Shown here piece after piece: positions 15,802 to 25,799 of a stretch of 64,000 bases of DNA. The notes under the pieces are model-generated. The model searched no databases, had not been told where the DNA came from, and was given only the letters and a program-made list of their open reading frames with translations. The position numbers were made by a program, and so were the translations under genes. How positions within the stretch are numbered: the stretch's first letter is position 1; every line of letters starts with the position of its first letter. Source of the stretch: PGYT01 sp963675055 (GTDB lineage: Bacteria > Bacteroidota > Ignavibacteria > Ignavibacteriales > Melioribacteraceae); NCBI GenBank assembly GCA_963675055.2, contig CAXXJE010000001.1, positions 664,222 to 728,221 of the forward strand. Reading direction: 5' to 3'.

Positions 15802-16242
15802 ATGAACAAAGAAGAACTGGTAGAAGAAGGAATAATAATTAAGTCACAAAACGGTATAGCCGAAGTTGGACTACAAGAGAAAGCAGAATGCGAAGAATGC
15901 TCGGCAAAGCTTTTCTGTAGTCCTTCCGGAAATAGCAATAAACGAATTATTGCCGTCGATCCTTACGATACATCTGCGGGAGACAAAGTAAGAATTGCTG
16001 TTTCCGGGAAATCAGTTCTGCTGGCTACATCGTTACTGTATGGCTTACCTTTACTGATTCTTATAATAGTTATTATCGGCGGGATGTCGCTTTTCGAATC
16101 AGAATCTCAGCCTGAATTGTTTTCATTTTTAACCGCGCTAACTGCGTTGGGAATTTACTATTCGATTTTCTTCCTGGCGGGCAAAAAAAACGGGGTTAAT
16201 AAAAACCCCGCTAAAATAATCTCGGTTTCAAAACCGGTTTAA
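15802..16242 (+). CDS. rseC: RseC/MucC-family protein, Rnf-associated
   Basis: The 146-residue protein has an N-terminal cysteine region (CEECSAKLFC, residues about 31-40) followed by two transmembrane helices, the layout of RseC/MucC. In E. coli RseC belongs to the SoxR-reducing system with the Rsx (Rnf) complex. In Bacteroidota rseC is usually part of the rnf operon. The frame is open back to 15751, but those 17 codons are the translated palindrome, so the ATG at 15802 is the better start. The last 20 codons also encode the terminator of the opposing chemoreceptor gene. Confidence 0.82.
   Translation: MNKEELVEEGIIIKSQNGIAEVGLQEKAECEECSAKLFCSPSGNSNKRIIAVDPYDTSAGDKVRIAVSGKSVLLATSLLYGLPLLILIIVIIGGMSLFESESQPELFSFLTALTALGIYYSIFFLAGKKNGVNKNPAKIISVSKPV
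16183..16210 (-). terminator. Rho-independent terminator of the chemoreceptor gene, inside rseC
   Basis: On the minus strand a 7-bp GC-rich stem (CGGGGTT at 16191-16197 with AACCCCG at 16204-16210, 6-nt loop) is followed by eight T residues (the A-run at 16183-16190). It lies about 50 bp past the chemoreceptor stop. It is wholly inside the 3' end of rseC on the other strand. Confidence 0.85.
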
Positions 16243-16262
16243 CTTTATTATTCTATCTGTAT

Positions 16263-18197
16263 TTAGTTTTCAGTATAACTCGTCTGTTTAGCATAATTCA
16301 ATTTAAACTTGCCAACAATACCGTAAAGGTTTTCAGTCAGTCTGTTCAAATCTTCGGCAGTAGTTGCAACCTGCTGAATTCCCGAAGCCGATTCAGATGT
16401 AACATTGTTTATTACTTCAATATTCCTGCTGATCTCTTCAGATACTGTTGACTGCTGCTCGCTGGCTGCTGCAACCTGGGCAACAACATCCACAACCTTG
16501 CCGGATTCTTCAAGTATTCTGGAAAGTATATCTGCAACTTCGGAAGTCAGCCTAATTCCATCTTCTACGGATGTGCCGGCATCGCGCATTGAATTATTAG
16601 CTTCTGTTGCTTCACTCTGTATATCTTTAATTGTCTGTGCAATTTCCTTTGTTGCCTTGGTTGTTCTTTCAGCAAGCTTACGAACCTCATCAGCAACAAC
16701 AGCAAAGCCTCTTCCCTGCTCGCCTGCACGGGCTGCTTCTATAGCCGCGTTAAGCGCAAGAAGGTTTGTCTGATCGGCAATGTCGTCAATAACCTGCGCT
16801 ATCTCCCCAATCTGGTCTGTCTTGTTAGCCAGGGAGGATATAATTTTTCCGGTCTGTTTCGAGGATAGTACAATACGGTCCATTCCGTTCTTGGTCTCAT
16901 TAACCTTTTGTACACCAGACTTCGCAGTATCGCCGGCTTTTTTCGCTGACTCTTCCGCGAAACCAACATTCTTGGCTGATTCAAGTATTGTAGAAGTCAT
17001 CTCTTCAATGGAGGTTGCGATCTCTGTAGTTTGAGCGCTTTGCTCTTGCGCACCCGAGGCCATTTCTTCGGCACTGGATGATATCTCGCTGCTGGCACTC
17101 GCAGTTGCTTCAACAGCCTCTGTAACCTGCTGCATCATAATATGAATATTTTCAACTGCCTTGTTGAATCCATTAAATAACTGTCCGATTTCGTCATTAT
17201 CATTATCAGATTTTACAACAACAGTCAAATCACCCTGCGAAAATTTCTCCATCTCAGAAAGAATTAGCCTTGTACTTCTTTCCAGGTATTCCTGCTGATG
17301 CATGGCTTCTTCCTTTGCCGATTCTGCTTCGGCGGCGGCGGCTTCTGCTTTAGCGCCAATTGATTTTATTTCCTCAATATTAGCGTTGATATTATTTACC
17401 ATCTTATTGAAGGAAACCGCAAGACTACCAAGTTCATCCTTGGAATTTATATCAACCTGCAGATCAGTATCACCATTCGAAACTTTATCTGCGGCCTGCT
17501 GAAGTTTCTTTATCGGGTTGGAAATTTTAATTGCCCAGTAATAACCAAATCCGAGTATCAGGACTATGGCGAAGGAAAGGAAAAGCATTATCCTCGAAGT
17601 TAATGTGGCAATTTCCTCTTCAACGTCGTTTATATATATACCGCTTCCAACGATCCAACCCCAATCACGGAATATTTTCACATATGACATTTTAGGTACC
17701 GGCTTATCGTGCCCAGGTTTAGGCCACATGTAGTCAACATATCCCGCATCTGCAGATTTTGTAACATTGACCATTTCAACGAAAAGACGCTTACCATTCG
17801 GATCCTTATTCTGACTTAGATCTGTACCGTCAAGCTGTGGTTTCATTGGATGCATTATCATTTTGGGATGTGTATCATTTATCCAGAAATAGTCACCGCC
17901 GTTATATCGTAGGGCGCTGATTAGGGTTTTGGCCTCTTCCATTGCTTCGGCTTCCGTCAAAACTCCTTCGTTAACTTCAGCACTTAGTTTATTAATAACA
18001 TTATACGCCACTTCAACGGTCTGTCTCACGTTTGCTTTACGATCCTCGAAAAGTTTCTCTTCAACTGATGGCAGTATGTAGAAGAAAACCACGAGTAAAA
18101 ATGAACACGCGGAAAGTAAAGCATAAACGGAAATTTTATAAAATATGTTCCAGTTATTAATATTTAGAACCGGAATCAGTTTGTCTGTCCACCTCAT
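16263..18197 (-). CDS. Methyl-accepting chemotaxis protein with sCache_2 sensor
   Basis: The 644-residue chemoreceptor starts with a short cytoplasmic segment and TM1 (about residues 23-45). A periplasmic single-Cache domain follows, including DYFWINDTHPKMIMHP and the family-typical WGWIVGSGIYI before TM2 (about 205-225). A HAMP domain is next, and a second HAMP-like stretch with QGDLTVVV lies near residue 330. The signalling hairpin tip (IADQTNLLALNAAIEAARAG) is near residue 485. sCache_2 receptors commonly bind small organic acids, which is the likely but unproven ligand class. No che genes are in the window, so it feeds an array encoded elsewhere. It is encoded 35 bp downstream of a porin. 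Confidence 0.94.
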   Translation of the reverse strand: MRWTDKLIPVLNINNWNIFYKISVYALLSACSFLLVVFFYILPSVEEKLFEDRKANVRQTVEVAYNVINKLSAEVNEGVLTEAEAMEEAKTLISALRYNGGDYFWINDTHPKMIMHPMKPQLDGTDLSQNKDPNGKRLFVEMVNVTKSADAGYVDYMWPKPGHDKPVPKMSYVKIFRDWGWIVGSGIYINDVEEEIATLTSRIMLFLSFAIVLILGFGYYWAIKISNPIKKLQQAADKVSNGDTDLQVDINSKDELGSLAVSFNKMVNNINANIEEIKSIGAKAEAAAAEAESAKEEAMHQQEYLERSTRLILSEMEKFSQGDLTVVVKSDNDNDEIGQLFNGFNKAVENIHIMMQQVTEAVEATASASSEISSSAEEMASGAQEQSAQTTEIATSIEEMTSTILESAKNVGFAEESAKKAGDTAKSGVQKVNETKNGMDRIVLSSKQTGKIISSLANKTDQIGEIAQVIDDIADQTNLLALNAAIEAARAGEQGRGFAVVADEVRKLAERTTKATKEIAQTIKDIQSEATEANNSMRDAGTSVEDGIRLTSEVADILSRILEESGKVVDVVAQVAAASEQQSTVSEEISRNIEVINNVTSESASGIQQVATTAEDLNRLTENLYGIVGKFKLNYAKQTSYTEN

Positions 18198-18232
18198 TTC
18201 TTAACCTGCACTATTTTGATTAGCTCTTAAAA

Positions 18233-19465
18233 TTAAAAGAAATAGTAAGTACCAATTAGCACTCTCACGTTCCCCACTTCTTTTGAATCTTTAACTAATC
18301 CCCTGTCCGCATTGTCTGCGGCACCATATGCAGCAACCGTGTATTCCAATTCAGTGGCAAAACGGACTTTACCCGACTGATAAACTACACGGGGAGATAA
18401 CCGGTAAATATAATCTATATTAGTACCTCTGGAAAATACTGGTCCCGTAATGTTTTCTTCCGCACCCTGGTTCGCTGTATACCCGGCAAACAAACCAAAT
18501 TTTACTTCTTTGCCGAATTGAGCATCAACCCAGGTCGAGAGTGTTTTATAGTTTGCAAATTCCCATTCATCTGTTACCGGATCAACAGATGAAACTGCAT
18601 ACCCGCCCAACATAAGCTGGTCATACATGTTTAGTCCGTAAATTGCTTCTGCTTTTATATAATAATCCGGTTGACTGTATTTAAAGTAAGCCATGGCAGC
18701 ATAGCTGCTTACCATATTATCTGTTGCATAATTCTGACCTGTCTTCAACCTCGGCTGAAGGTTTTTATAATTTATTCCTGCCCCGTAAAACAGATTAGCG
18801 GATGACTGCTGAACATGAAAATCCAAAGATGGAATTCCTGAGTTTCTCAGGTACTCTGAAGATCCCCCGTTCGGGCCAGTACTTGAAAAATCCCTTTGGG
18901 ATGATGCTGCTGCTATTAAGTTCAGTGATCCGATTTTACGTACTATGCGTACCTGCGGATTTCTGGCAAATGGCTGAAAAGGAACACCGGTGTTAAATGA
19001 AACTGTTCCCGGAAATACTTCCGGAATGAACATAGGATTCCAATACTGACCGACTATCAAAGTTGTGTTCGTCCACGCCAGTTTAACAAATGCATGCCGA
19101 AGTCTGAACCCGTTAATATCCGAATTCAAATGTCCGAAAAATGCTCCTTCTATTACACCGCTGGTTTTTGCACCCTGAAAATCAGGTCCGCTTATTGTCC
19201 CTTTTAGTCTGGATTGGATAGATAACATATTTAAATTGAATCCTGCGTTTGCATCGTCACCATTAATGTCCAAATTTTCGTTTGCAGGATAGAGTAAGAA
19301 ATGTCCTTCACGAGCTGTAACTGTTTGTCTGGAATCGAGCATAATATCGGTTTTTACAAAACCTGAGAACTTTATTCCAAATGTATTTTCTTCAGTCTTT
19401 GACTGGGCTGATATTAAAGTAGTAAAAGTTATGCTTATTAAAATAATAATAAATCTTATTGTCAT
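18233..19465 (-). CDS. DcaP-like outer-membrane porin
   Basis: The 410-residue protein starts with a signal peptide (cleavage near SAQ, residue 21). The mature part begins with GIKFSGFVKTDIMLDSR, followed by alternating amphipathic strands and a terminal aromatic YYFF, as expected for a beta-barrel. The GFVK-D opening and the FPGTVSFNTG and RIVRKIG stretches resemble the DcaP trimeric porin family, which takes up dicarboxylates and similar compounds. It lies 35 bp upstream of the Cache chemoreceptor on the same strand, so both may respond to the same small acids. That link is an inference. Confidence 0.72.
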   Translation of the reverse strand: MTIRFIIILISITFTTLISAQSKTEENTFGIKFSGFVKTDIMLDSRQTVTAREGHFLLYPANENLDINGDDANAGFNLNMLSIQSRLKGTISGPDFQGAKTSGVIEGAFFGHLNSDINGFRLRHAFVKLAWTNTTLIVGQYWNPMFIPEVFPGTVSFNTGVPFQPFARNPQVRIVRKIGSLNLIAAASSQRDFSSTGPNGGSSEYLRNSGIPSLDFHVQQSSANLFYGAGINYKNLQPRLKTGQNYATDNMVSSYAAMAYFKYSQPDYYIKAEAIYGLNMYDQLMLGGYAVSSVDPVTDEWEFANYKTLSTWVDAQFGKEVKFGLFAGYTANQGAEENITGPVFSRGTNIDYIYRLSPRVVYQSGKVRFATELEYTVAAYGAADNADRGLVKDSKEVGNVRVLIGTYYFF

Positions 19466-19697
19466 TACAATAAATCCTCTCCATTATTTGCCATATTTTC
19501 GAATATTTACAACGATAGTTTAGAATCGTAAAAGATATCAACTCTTATTTGAGGAGAGTTTAACTTTTACACCTATTTACTTTCAACTGAAATTTGATTG
19601 AAATCATAAATAATTCAGAAAAAATTCCGGTTTTTGTTGATATTAAAAACGCGTAAGGATAATTTTGAATTAATCAAAAACCACTCATAGGATTACC

Positions 19698-21743
19698 ATG
19701 TTTAAATTTTTCATTCTAGCTCTCACGCTGTTAAACTTATCATTCACCCAGGCACAATCTCAGACTCCTGAAAGCATGCCCGGTCTTATGCCTGTACCAA
19801 AAGAGATCAAACTTTCAACCGACCGCTTTCAAATCAATACTGATTTTGTAGTTACGATAAAAGGAAATGTTGATGAAAGGATTTATTCGGCAGCAACAAG
19901 ATTCCTGCGCCGACTGGATGCACGTGTGGGGATGTTTTTCCCGCAGGATCACATTACTGCTTCAGATACTTCGGATACGGCAAATGTGATTATTATTTGT
20001 GAGAGACCCGGCAAGGTAATTCTCAAAGAAGACGAATCTTACAAAGTCAATATCGATGGAAATCAAATTGTTATAAAAGCGGAGACAGATCTCGGCGCGA
20101 TGCACGCAATGGAAACTGTTCTTCAATTATTATCTGTCGATGACAACGGTTATTACTTCCCTTCTGTTGAAATTAATGATGCGCCGCGATTTCCCTGGCG
20201 GGGACTAATGATTGACGCGTGCAGACACTTTATGCCGGTTGAAATGGTTAAGCGTAACCTTGATGCTATGTCGGCCATGAAACTTAATGTTCTTCACTGG
20301 CACCTAAGCGAGGATCAGGGTTTCCGTGTGGAAAGCAAGCTGTTCCCTAAACTGCACGAAATGGGTTCGGACGGATTTTACTATACTCAGGCACAGATTA
20401 AAGACATTATTAAATATGCTGATGACAGAGGTATCCGTGTATATCCGGAATTTGATGTACCCGGTCATGCTACAAGCTGGTTTCTCGGACATCCAGAATT
20501 CGCAAGTGCTCCCGGTCCGTATAAGATGGAACGAAACTGGGGTGTTTTCGATCCGACATTCGATCCCACAAAGGAAGAGACTTACGAATTCCTCGACAAG
20601 TTCTTCGGCGAAATGTGCGATCTCTTTCCGGATGCCTACTTCCATATTGGCGGCGACGAGAATAATGGGAAACAGTGGGATGCGAACAAGGCTATTCAAA
20701 AGTTTATGATGAAAAATAATATTAAAGATAATCATGAGCTGCAGGCATCTTTCAACAACAGAATTCTAAAGATATTAACCAAGCACGGCAAAAAGATGAT
20801 CGGCTGGGATGAAATATTCCACGAGAATATGCCGAAGAATATCGTCATTCATTCCTGGCGCGGAAAAGATGCCATGGTAAAAGCAGCCCAGCAGGGATAT
20901 CAGTCTATACTTTCGAACGGTTACTATATTGATCTCGTCCAGCATACAAGTGATCATTATCTGAATGATCCGCTTCCTGCGGATACACCTCTAAATAAAA
21001 TTGAACAGGAACAAATACTCGGCGGTGAAGCAACCATGTGGGCTGAACTTGTTACGAACGAAACTGTCGATTCAAGAATTTGGCCCAGGACCGCTGCGAT
21101 TGCCGAGCGATTCTGGTCGCCTCGTGATGTTAATGATGTTGATGATATGTATCATAGACTCGACAGGATCAGCTTCCTGCTCGAAGAACACGGACTATTA
21201 CATATTAAAAATTATCCGATGATGTTAAGAAGATTAACTAATAACGATGATATTACAAATCTTAAAACTCTGGTTGATGTTTTGGAACCGGTTAAATATT
21301 ATACGCGTCACCGTCAGGGTGTTAAGTACAGGCAGCACTCGCCGTATACTCGTGTGGTTGATGCAGCAAGACCGGATTCGAAAATTGGCCGGGAGTTTGA
21401 ACATCTTGTAAACAGTTATCTTAAGGATAAATCCAAGGAAAAACTCGAAGTACTTAAGAGTATGTTATATGTATGGCGGGATAATCATGCGAAAATTTTG
21501 GGAACAATAAAAGCTTCGCCAATTCTTAAAGAGATCGAGCCAATTTCCAGGAATCTTTCCGAACTGGCTACTGTCGGTATTGAGACACTGAATCTTCTAA
21601 GGGATGGTAATAACGCCCCGAATCCCTGGCTGGCTAAAGCTAGCGTCATGATTGAGGAAGCTAAGAAGCCTTATGGTCAAACTGAAATAAGAATTACACA
21701 AGCGGTGGAAAATCTGGTTAACGCAACGATAGCGGAAGATTAA
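19698..21743 (+). CDS. Secreted GH20 beta-N-acetylhexosaminidase
   Basis: The protein has a signal peptide (residues 1-19, ending in TQA). A GH20b N-terminal domain comes next (to about 150), then the GH20 barrel starting at PRFPWRGLMIDACRHF. The catalytic Asp-Glu pair is D320-E321 in HIGGDENN. GH20 enzymes remove terminal GlcNAc or GalNAc from chitin oligomers or glycans through a substrate-assisted mechanism. At 681 residues it includes a C-terminal helical region beyond the barrel. It is probably periplasmic or surface-attached. The 3' end overlaps the opposing outer-membrane gene by 4 bp. Confidence 0.93.
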   Translation: MFKFFILALTLLNLSFTQAQSQTPESMPGLMPVPKEIKLSTDRFQINTDFVVTIKGNVDERIYSAATRFLRRLDARVGMFFPQDHITASDTSDTANVIIICERPGKVILKEDESYKVNIDGNQIVIKAETDLGAMHAMETVLQLLSVDDNGYYFPSVEINDAPRFPWRGLMIDACRHFMPVEMVKRNLDAMSAMKLNVLHWHLSEDQGFRVESKLFPKLHEMGSDGFYYTQAQIKDIIKYADDRGIRVYPEFDVPGHATSWFLGHPEFASAPGPYKMERNWGVFDPTFDPTKEETYEFLDKFFGEMCDLFPDAYFHIGGDENNGKQWDANKAIQKFMMKNNIKDNHELQASFNNRILKILTKHGKKMIGWDEIFHENMPKNIVIHSWRGKDAMVKAAQQGYQSILSNGYYIDLVQHTSDHYLNDPLPADTPLNKIEQEQILGGEATMWAELVTNETVDSRIWPRTAAIAERFWSPRDVNDVDDMYHRLDRISFLLEEHGLLHIKNYPMMLRRLTNNDDITNLKTLVDVLEPVKYYTRHRQGVKYRQHSPYTRVVDAARPDSKIGREFEHLVNSYLKDKSKEKLEVLKSMLYVWRDNHAKILGTIKASPILKEIEPISRNLSELATVGIETLNLLRDGNNAPNPWLAKASVMIEEAKKPYGQTEIRITQAVENLVNATIAED

Positions 21744-22345
21744 TCTCCGAAGGACATTCCGAGCCCAATACCTATTGATACGATGTAAAATTCGCGTGAT
21801 TTTGAATAGGATGTATAAGAGCTGTTACTGGGACCAGAATAGTAACGGCTCTTATAATTGAACTTATTGTTTATATAGTCAAGTCTAAGTAATAAATTAA
21901 GATAAAGTTTCTGATATAGAATAAAATTTTTACTTAAATAAATATGATAGCACATTCCATTATCGGCGGATCCTTCCACCCGGTATCCTCTCTTCACTAA
22001 AGACCAATCGTAGATGTAATTATATCCGATGCCCGCACCTGCTATTAATGATTCACTGATAACGTACCCTGAATAATTGAACAATGAAATACTAATTATC
22101 CCTGTTCTAAAACTGTCTTCAAGATATAAATATTCAGATGGGAATGCCGCATACAAATTGGTGTATCCTATTCGCAGTCCGATTTGATCAAATAACGGGA
22201 AATTGATATCTGAATTCAAATTTACTCCAGCAGGTATATTTAGACCGGCATCAACTGTTAAACTCATCTGCTGCGAATACAAATAGGAGTTGATGCAGAC
22301 AAAAAGAAATATAAAATTTTGAAATGGTCTAATCTGCCTGGGCAT
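21740..22345 (-). CDS. Hypothetical outer-membrane beta-barrel protein
   Basis: I do not recognise this 201-residue protein. It has a hydrophobic N-terminal signal segment (IFLFVCINSYLYSQQ). It then shows strand-like alternation rich in Tyr, Gly and Ser (GAGIGYNYIYDW, LNLLLRLDYINN, YIVSIGIGLGMSF), consistent with a small 8-strand barrel. It is convergent with the GH20 gene, and no terminator is seen between them. The nearest minus-strand gene upstream is the photolyase, 130 bp away. Confidence 0.6.
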   Translation of the reverse strand: MPRQIRPFQNFIFLFVCINSYLYSQQMSLTVDAGLNIPAGVNLNSDINFPLFDQIGLRIGYTNLYAAFPSEYLYLEDSFRTGIISISLFNYSGYVISESLIAGAGIGYNYIYDWSLVKRGYRVEGSADNGMCYHIYLSKNFILYQKLYLNLLLRLDYINNKFNYKSRYYSGPSNSSYTSYSKSREFYIVSIGIGLGMSFGD

Positions 22346-22474
22346 ACTTTTGAGAATCCGTGATGAGCTTTTTTGTACAATTAATTTCCTTTAATTGCTA
22401 TTCAATTACAAGGGAGTTTCCCGGAACTATTGGGATGCACAATGATTATCAGGAATTGAAAATCGTGTAAGTAA

Positions 22475-23815
22475 TCATTCATTTTGACTAATATACTTTT
22501 GAACATCGAATTTTCGTTTACAGCCGTTATAATTCATGTAACGAATCTTGCCGTAAACCGGTCGCTCCGTCCAGGCTCTGTCGTGAACTCCGCCTATGGA
22601 CCAGGCTATGCCGTTATAACCATTAGGATCCCGTCCATCCAGTTCATATTTATCATTCAGGTAAATAGCTGTTTTAAACGCTTCTTCAGGTGACCGGGAC
22701 CATTCTAGAATTTTCTTCGCCCAGTACATTCGCATATATCCGTGCATCTTCCCATTAACTGCCATTTCGCTTTGTGCCGCATTCCACAAAGGATCGTGAG
22801 TTAATGCAGCCTCGAATTCCTCCCGGGAATAAATGTATTCTCTCTCATCCTGCCTGTGCGCGTTCAATGTAACTTTTGCCCAATCCCTAAAGCCTTCGAA
22901 GGAGTCGTAATTCTCATTGTACAGACAGAAATTATCCGCAAGTTCTCGCCGGACAATTAATTCCTCTAGAAATGATTTCCGTGCTTCCTTATTCCCGTCT
23001 GTATTCATCACTTCCAGTGCGATTCTCTGTGCAGAAATATGTCCGAAATGAAGATAGGGCGATAAATCGGATACTGCCTTTTTATTCGGATCGTTCCTGT
23101 CCGTATCATACAAGGAGAGTTTCTCCCGAATGAAGATTTGAAGCTGTTTCATTGCAGCTTCTTCGCCCGGTTTTATCCAGTCAACTTCTTTTACCTCTCT
23201 GTCTATATTCAGAGATTCATTTGCAAGTTCCCAGTTGTTCTTAATAGTTCCGAAAGGATTTGATTTCTGCCTGTACAGTTGAGGAAATTCTTCCAAAAAT
23301 TCCGGCAGCAACTTGTTGATCTTCGGACGAATAGTATATGCTGCAAATTCTTCTTTATTGGAAGCGACAGTACAAGGAACTATGTTATGAGCATCCACTG
23401 TATAATAAGGGATGTCTGTTTTTTTTAAAACATCCTGCTTCCACAGTCTGGCAACTCTAAGCGGTGAAAAATCTGAGACAAGTGTTCCCGCATTTATTTC
23501 TTTCAGAAAGTCCGGAATAACTATCTCCTGTTTACCAACCAGAAGTTTGAAAGGAATATTTTTTAAGGATAGAGAACCTTCAACTTTCCGGAGTCCTTTC
23601 ATCATAAATCCATAATGCCTGCTGGTGGCTCCGAGGAAAGTTTCGGCGAGACAAAAAATAACAACAAGCGGCTGATCAATTGAAGTTGCAATTTGTCGGG
23701 CATAAAGTAGTGCCCAGTTATCATTTATTCTTTGATCCCGCTGCATCCAGTAGACAACCGGTCCATTCAATTCTTTTCCCGGTATTCGTTTTATTATTCT
23801 ATTCTCATTTACCAT
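22475..23815 (-). CDS. Class II CPD deoxyribodipyrimidine photolyase
   Basis: Photolyases use blue light and FAD to split cyclobutane pyrimidine dimers. The C-terminal part has class II features: HGYMRMYWAKKILEWS, the DPNGYNGIAWSIGG stretch and HDRAWTERPVYGKIRYMN. The N-terminus (VVYWMQRDQRINDNWAL) is the Rossmann-like antenna domain of class II enzymes. The frame opens at 23857, but family homology begins after the ATG at 23815, giving 446 residues. Class II enzymes are a minority in bacteria. It is 127 bp downstream of dnaA on the same strand, with a terminator between them. Confidence 0.93.
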   Translation of the reverse strand: MVNENRIIKRIPGKELNGPVVYWMQRDQRINDNWALLYARQIATSIDQPLVVIFCLAETFLGATSRHYGFMMKGLRKVEGSLSLKNIPFKLLVGKQEIVIPDFLKEINAGTLVSDFSPLRVARLWKQDVLKKTDIPYYTVDAHNIVPCTVASNKEEFAAYTIRPKINKLLPEFLEEFPQLYRQKSNPFGTIKNNWELANESLNIDREVKEVDWIKPGEEAAMKQLQIFIREKLSLYDTDRNDPNKKAVSDLSPYLHFGHISAQRIALEVMNTDGNKEARKSFLEELIVRRELADNFCLYNENYDSFEGFRDWAKVTLNAHRQDEREYIYSREEFEAALTHDPLWNAAQSEMAVNGKMHGYMRMYWAKKILEWSRSPEEAFKTAIYLNDKYELDGRDPNGYNGIAWSIGGVHDRAWTERPVYGKIRYMNYNGCKRKFDVQKYISQNE

Positions 23816-23857
23816 AATCACCCTGAATATAACTAATGACTGCCGAAAATTCGGCAT

Positions 23858-23908
23858 AAAAAAACCTATTACTCAATTCAATAACAGTGAAAGATGAATA
23901 ATAGGTTT
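23858..23908 (-). terminator. Terminator of dnaA
   Basis: On the minus strand AAACCTATTA (23899-23908) pairs with TAATAGGTTT (23862-23871), a perfect 10-bp stem with a 27-nt loop, followed by a T-run (23858-23864). It lies 34 bp after the dnaA stop and just before the photolyase start. The loop is longer than usual. A second short palindrome (TGCCGAA/TTCGGCA) follows at 23841-23856. Confidence 0.65.
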
Positions 23909-23941
23909 CAACCATCCATATATTATGGCATATAGAATCTT

Positions 23942-25348
23942 TTAGGCAACTCCAAGTTCGATTTTGTTTCTAAGTCCGTCAACGGTTTCCTTAACGTGAA
24001 TGTCGTTTCCGAGCATTATATCAATAGAATTGTACGCGTGAATTACAGTTGAATGATCCCGTCCGCCGAAATGAAGTCCGATAGTTTTGAGCGAAGATTT
24101 GGTAAGCTTCTTTGACAGATACATCGCTATCTGCCTTGCCAGAACCACTTCCTTTTTGCGATTCTTCTCGCGTACTTTGTTTTCAGCAACCTCAAAATGA
24201 TCACAAACAATCTGAGTAATGTAATCGATTGAAATATTAACCTGGCGGGTAGTGGAAATTTCTTTAACAGTTTTCTTTGCCAGTGCAATATCAATATCCT
24301 TCGATCCCAGCGATGAACTGGCGAGAAGTTTAATTAGACATCCTTCAAGTTCACGAATGTTTGAAGTAATGTTCATAGCAATAAACTCCAGAATTTCATT
24401 CTGCAGGTCAATCCCGTAACTATCGGCCTTGTTCTTTAGAATAGCAATCCTTGTCTCGAAATCCGGAGGCTGAATATCTGCGGTAAGTCCCCATTGAAAT
24501 CTGGAAGTTAGACGTTCGTTTAGTCCTTTTAAATCTTTAGGCGGCTTATCGGATGACAGAACGATCTGTTTACCAGACTGATGCAGAGTATTGAAAATAT
24601 GGAAAAAATAATCCTGTGTTTTTTCCTTCCCGATCAGGAACTGGATATCATCAATAATCAGCGTGTCCATATTTTTATAAAAACCCGAGAACTCATTAAC
24701 ATTATTGTTCTGAATAGCATCAACGAATTCAACAGTAAAATGTTCGGTAGAAAGATAGATGACTTTTTTATTAGGGAATTTTTCAAGTATCCTGTTTCCT
24801 ATTGCCTGCACCAGGTGAGTTTTACCCAGACCAACTCCGCCGTAGATAAAGAATGGATTAAATGAAGTCTCCCCGGGATTTTCGCCAATCGCATAGGCTG
24901 CGGCACGGGCAAGCTGGTTGCCCTCTCCTTTAATAAAATTATCGAACTTATATTTCGGATTTATAAAAGTTTCAAATGTCTGAGTTTTTTCTTTAACACC
25001 GGGTTCCTGCTTGGCGGGTACTTTAGGCTGATCAAAAAGCGTCGGCTGGCTTTCCTCAACAGGACTTGTGTCTTCCACAACAACATAGACGAGTTTGGAC
25101 TCATTACCCAGAACCTGCCCTATCGTCCTGTTAATTAGTGTATTATAGTGTTCATCTATCCATTCGATGAAAAAGTTATTCGGTACCTGTATTTTTAAAA
25201 TATTGTCTTTGTATTCAATTGGCTTTATCGGTAAAAACCATGTATTGTAGGTAAGGGCCGGCACGTTAACCTTAATGAATTCGAGACATTGCTTCCAAAT
25301 CTTAACATGTTCCGCAATAGCACGTTCAGCAGTAACAGAATCCTTCAT
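23942..25348 (-). CDS. dnaA: Chromosomal replication initiator DnaA
   Basis: DnaA opens the replication origin. The 468-residue protein shows domain I, an acidic linker (about 100-135), and the AAA+ domain with Walker A GGVGLGKTH near residue 169 and Walker B LIIDDIQFL near 235. The DNA-binding domain IV has the signature GGRDHSTVIHAYNSI near residue 440. A perfect DnaA box, TTATCCACA, ends only 7 bp before the start codon, which implies autoregulation. The gene is monocistronic, with a terminator downstream, and reads away from the putative origin. Confidence 0.98.
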   Translation of the reverse strand: MKDSVTAERAIAEHVKIWKQCLEFIKVNVPALTYNTWFLPIKPIEYKDNILKIQVPNNFFIEWIDEHYNTLINRTIGQVLGNESKLVYVVVEDTSPVEESQPTLFDQPKVPAKQEPGVKEKTQTFETFINPKYKFDNFIKGEGNQLARAAAYAIGENPGETSFNPFFIYGGVGLGKTHLVQAIGNRILEKFPNKKVIYLSTEHFTVEFVDAIQNNNVNEFSGFYKNMDTLIIDDIQFLIGKEKTQDYFFHIFNTLHQSGKQIVLSSDKPPKDLKGLNERLTSRFQWGLTADIQPPDFETRIAILKNKADSYGIDLQNEILEFIAMNITSNIRELEGCLIKLLASSSLGSKDIDIALAKKTVKEISTTRQVNISIDYITQIVCDHFEVAENKVREKNRKKEVVLARQIAMYLSKKLTKSSLKTIGLHFGGRDHSTVIHAYNSIDIMLGNDIHVKETVDGLRNKIELGVA

Positions 25349-25558
25349 TTACAGTTATCCACAAAATAAGAGGTTTATAAAATCATGAAATTACTTTTCT
25401 TTACTAGGTGCTTTAAAAGTCAATGAAAAATTACACACATTTTGTCAACATTAAGTAACGAAACTAATCTATTGAAATTAAACGAGTTACGAATTCCAAC
25501 TGATTTTTTGTAAACAGATATCATGTGTTAAAATTGAATTCCCCTAGTTGCCTTGAGC

Positions 25559-25572
25559 GTGAAACGTTTCAC
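25559..25572. promoter_or_regulatory. 14-bp perfect palindrome in the origin region
   Basis: GTGAAACGTTTCAC is a perfect palindrome 9 bp before the paired DnaA boxes. It is made of the two half-sites of the ParB site parS (GTTTCAC and GTGAAAC) in reversed order. It also fits a LacI-family operator with a central CG. Which reading is right cannot be decided from one copy. Confidence 0.45.
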
Positions 25573-25799
25573 AATACCAAATTATCAACAAGTTATCAAC
25601 ATGGGTGGTGCACTTCTAAAGCGGGGTGAAAATATCATTATTTGACTATATCCGCAAATTAAATCTTGTGATAATTTCTAAGTTATTTATTAACAACAAA
25701 ATAAATTTTTGTCTTCAGATTCTGCTTTATTGTTCGTTTATAGTGCATTCAATTTTACCCCTCTAAGAGCACAATTTTATTAACAAAAATCAATTCGCT

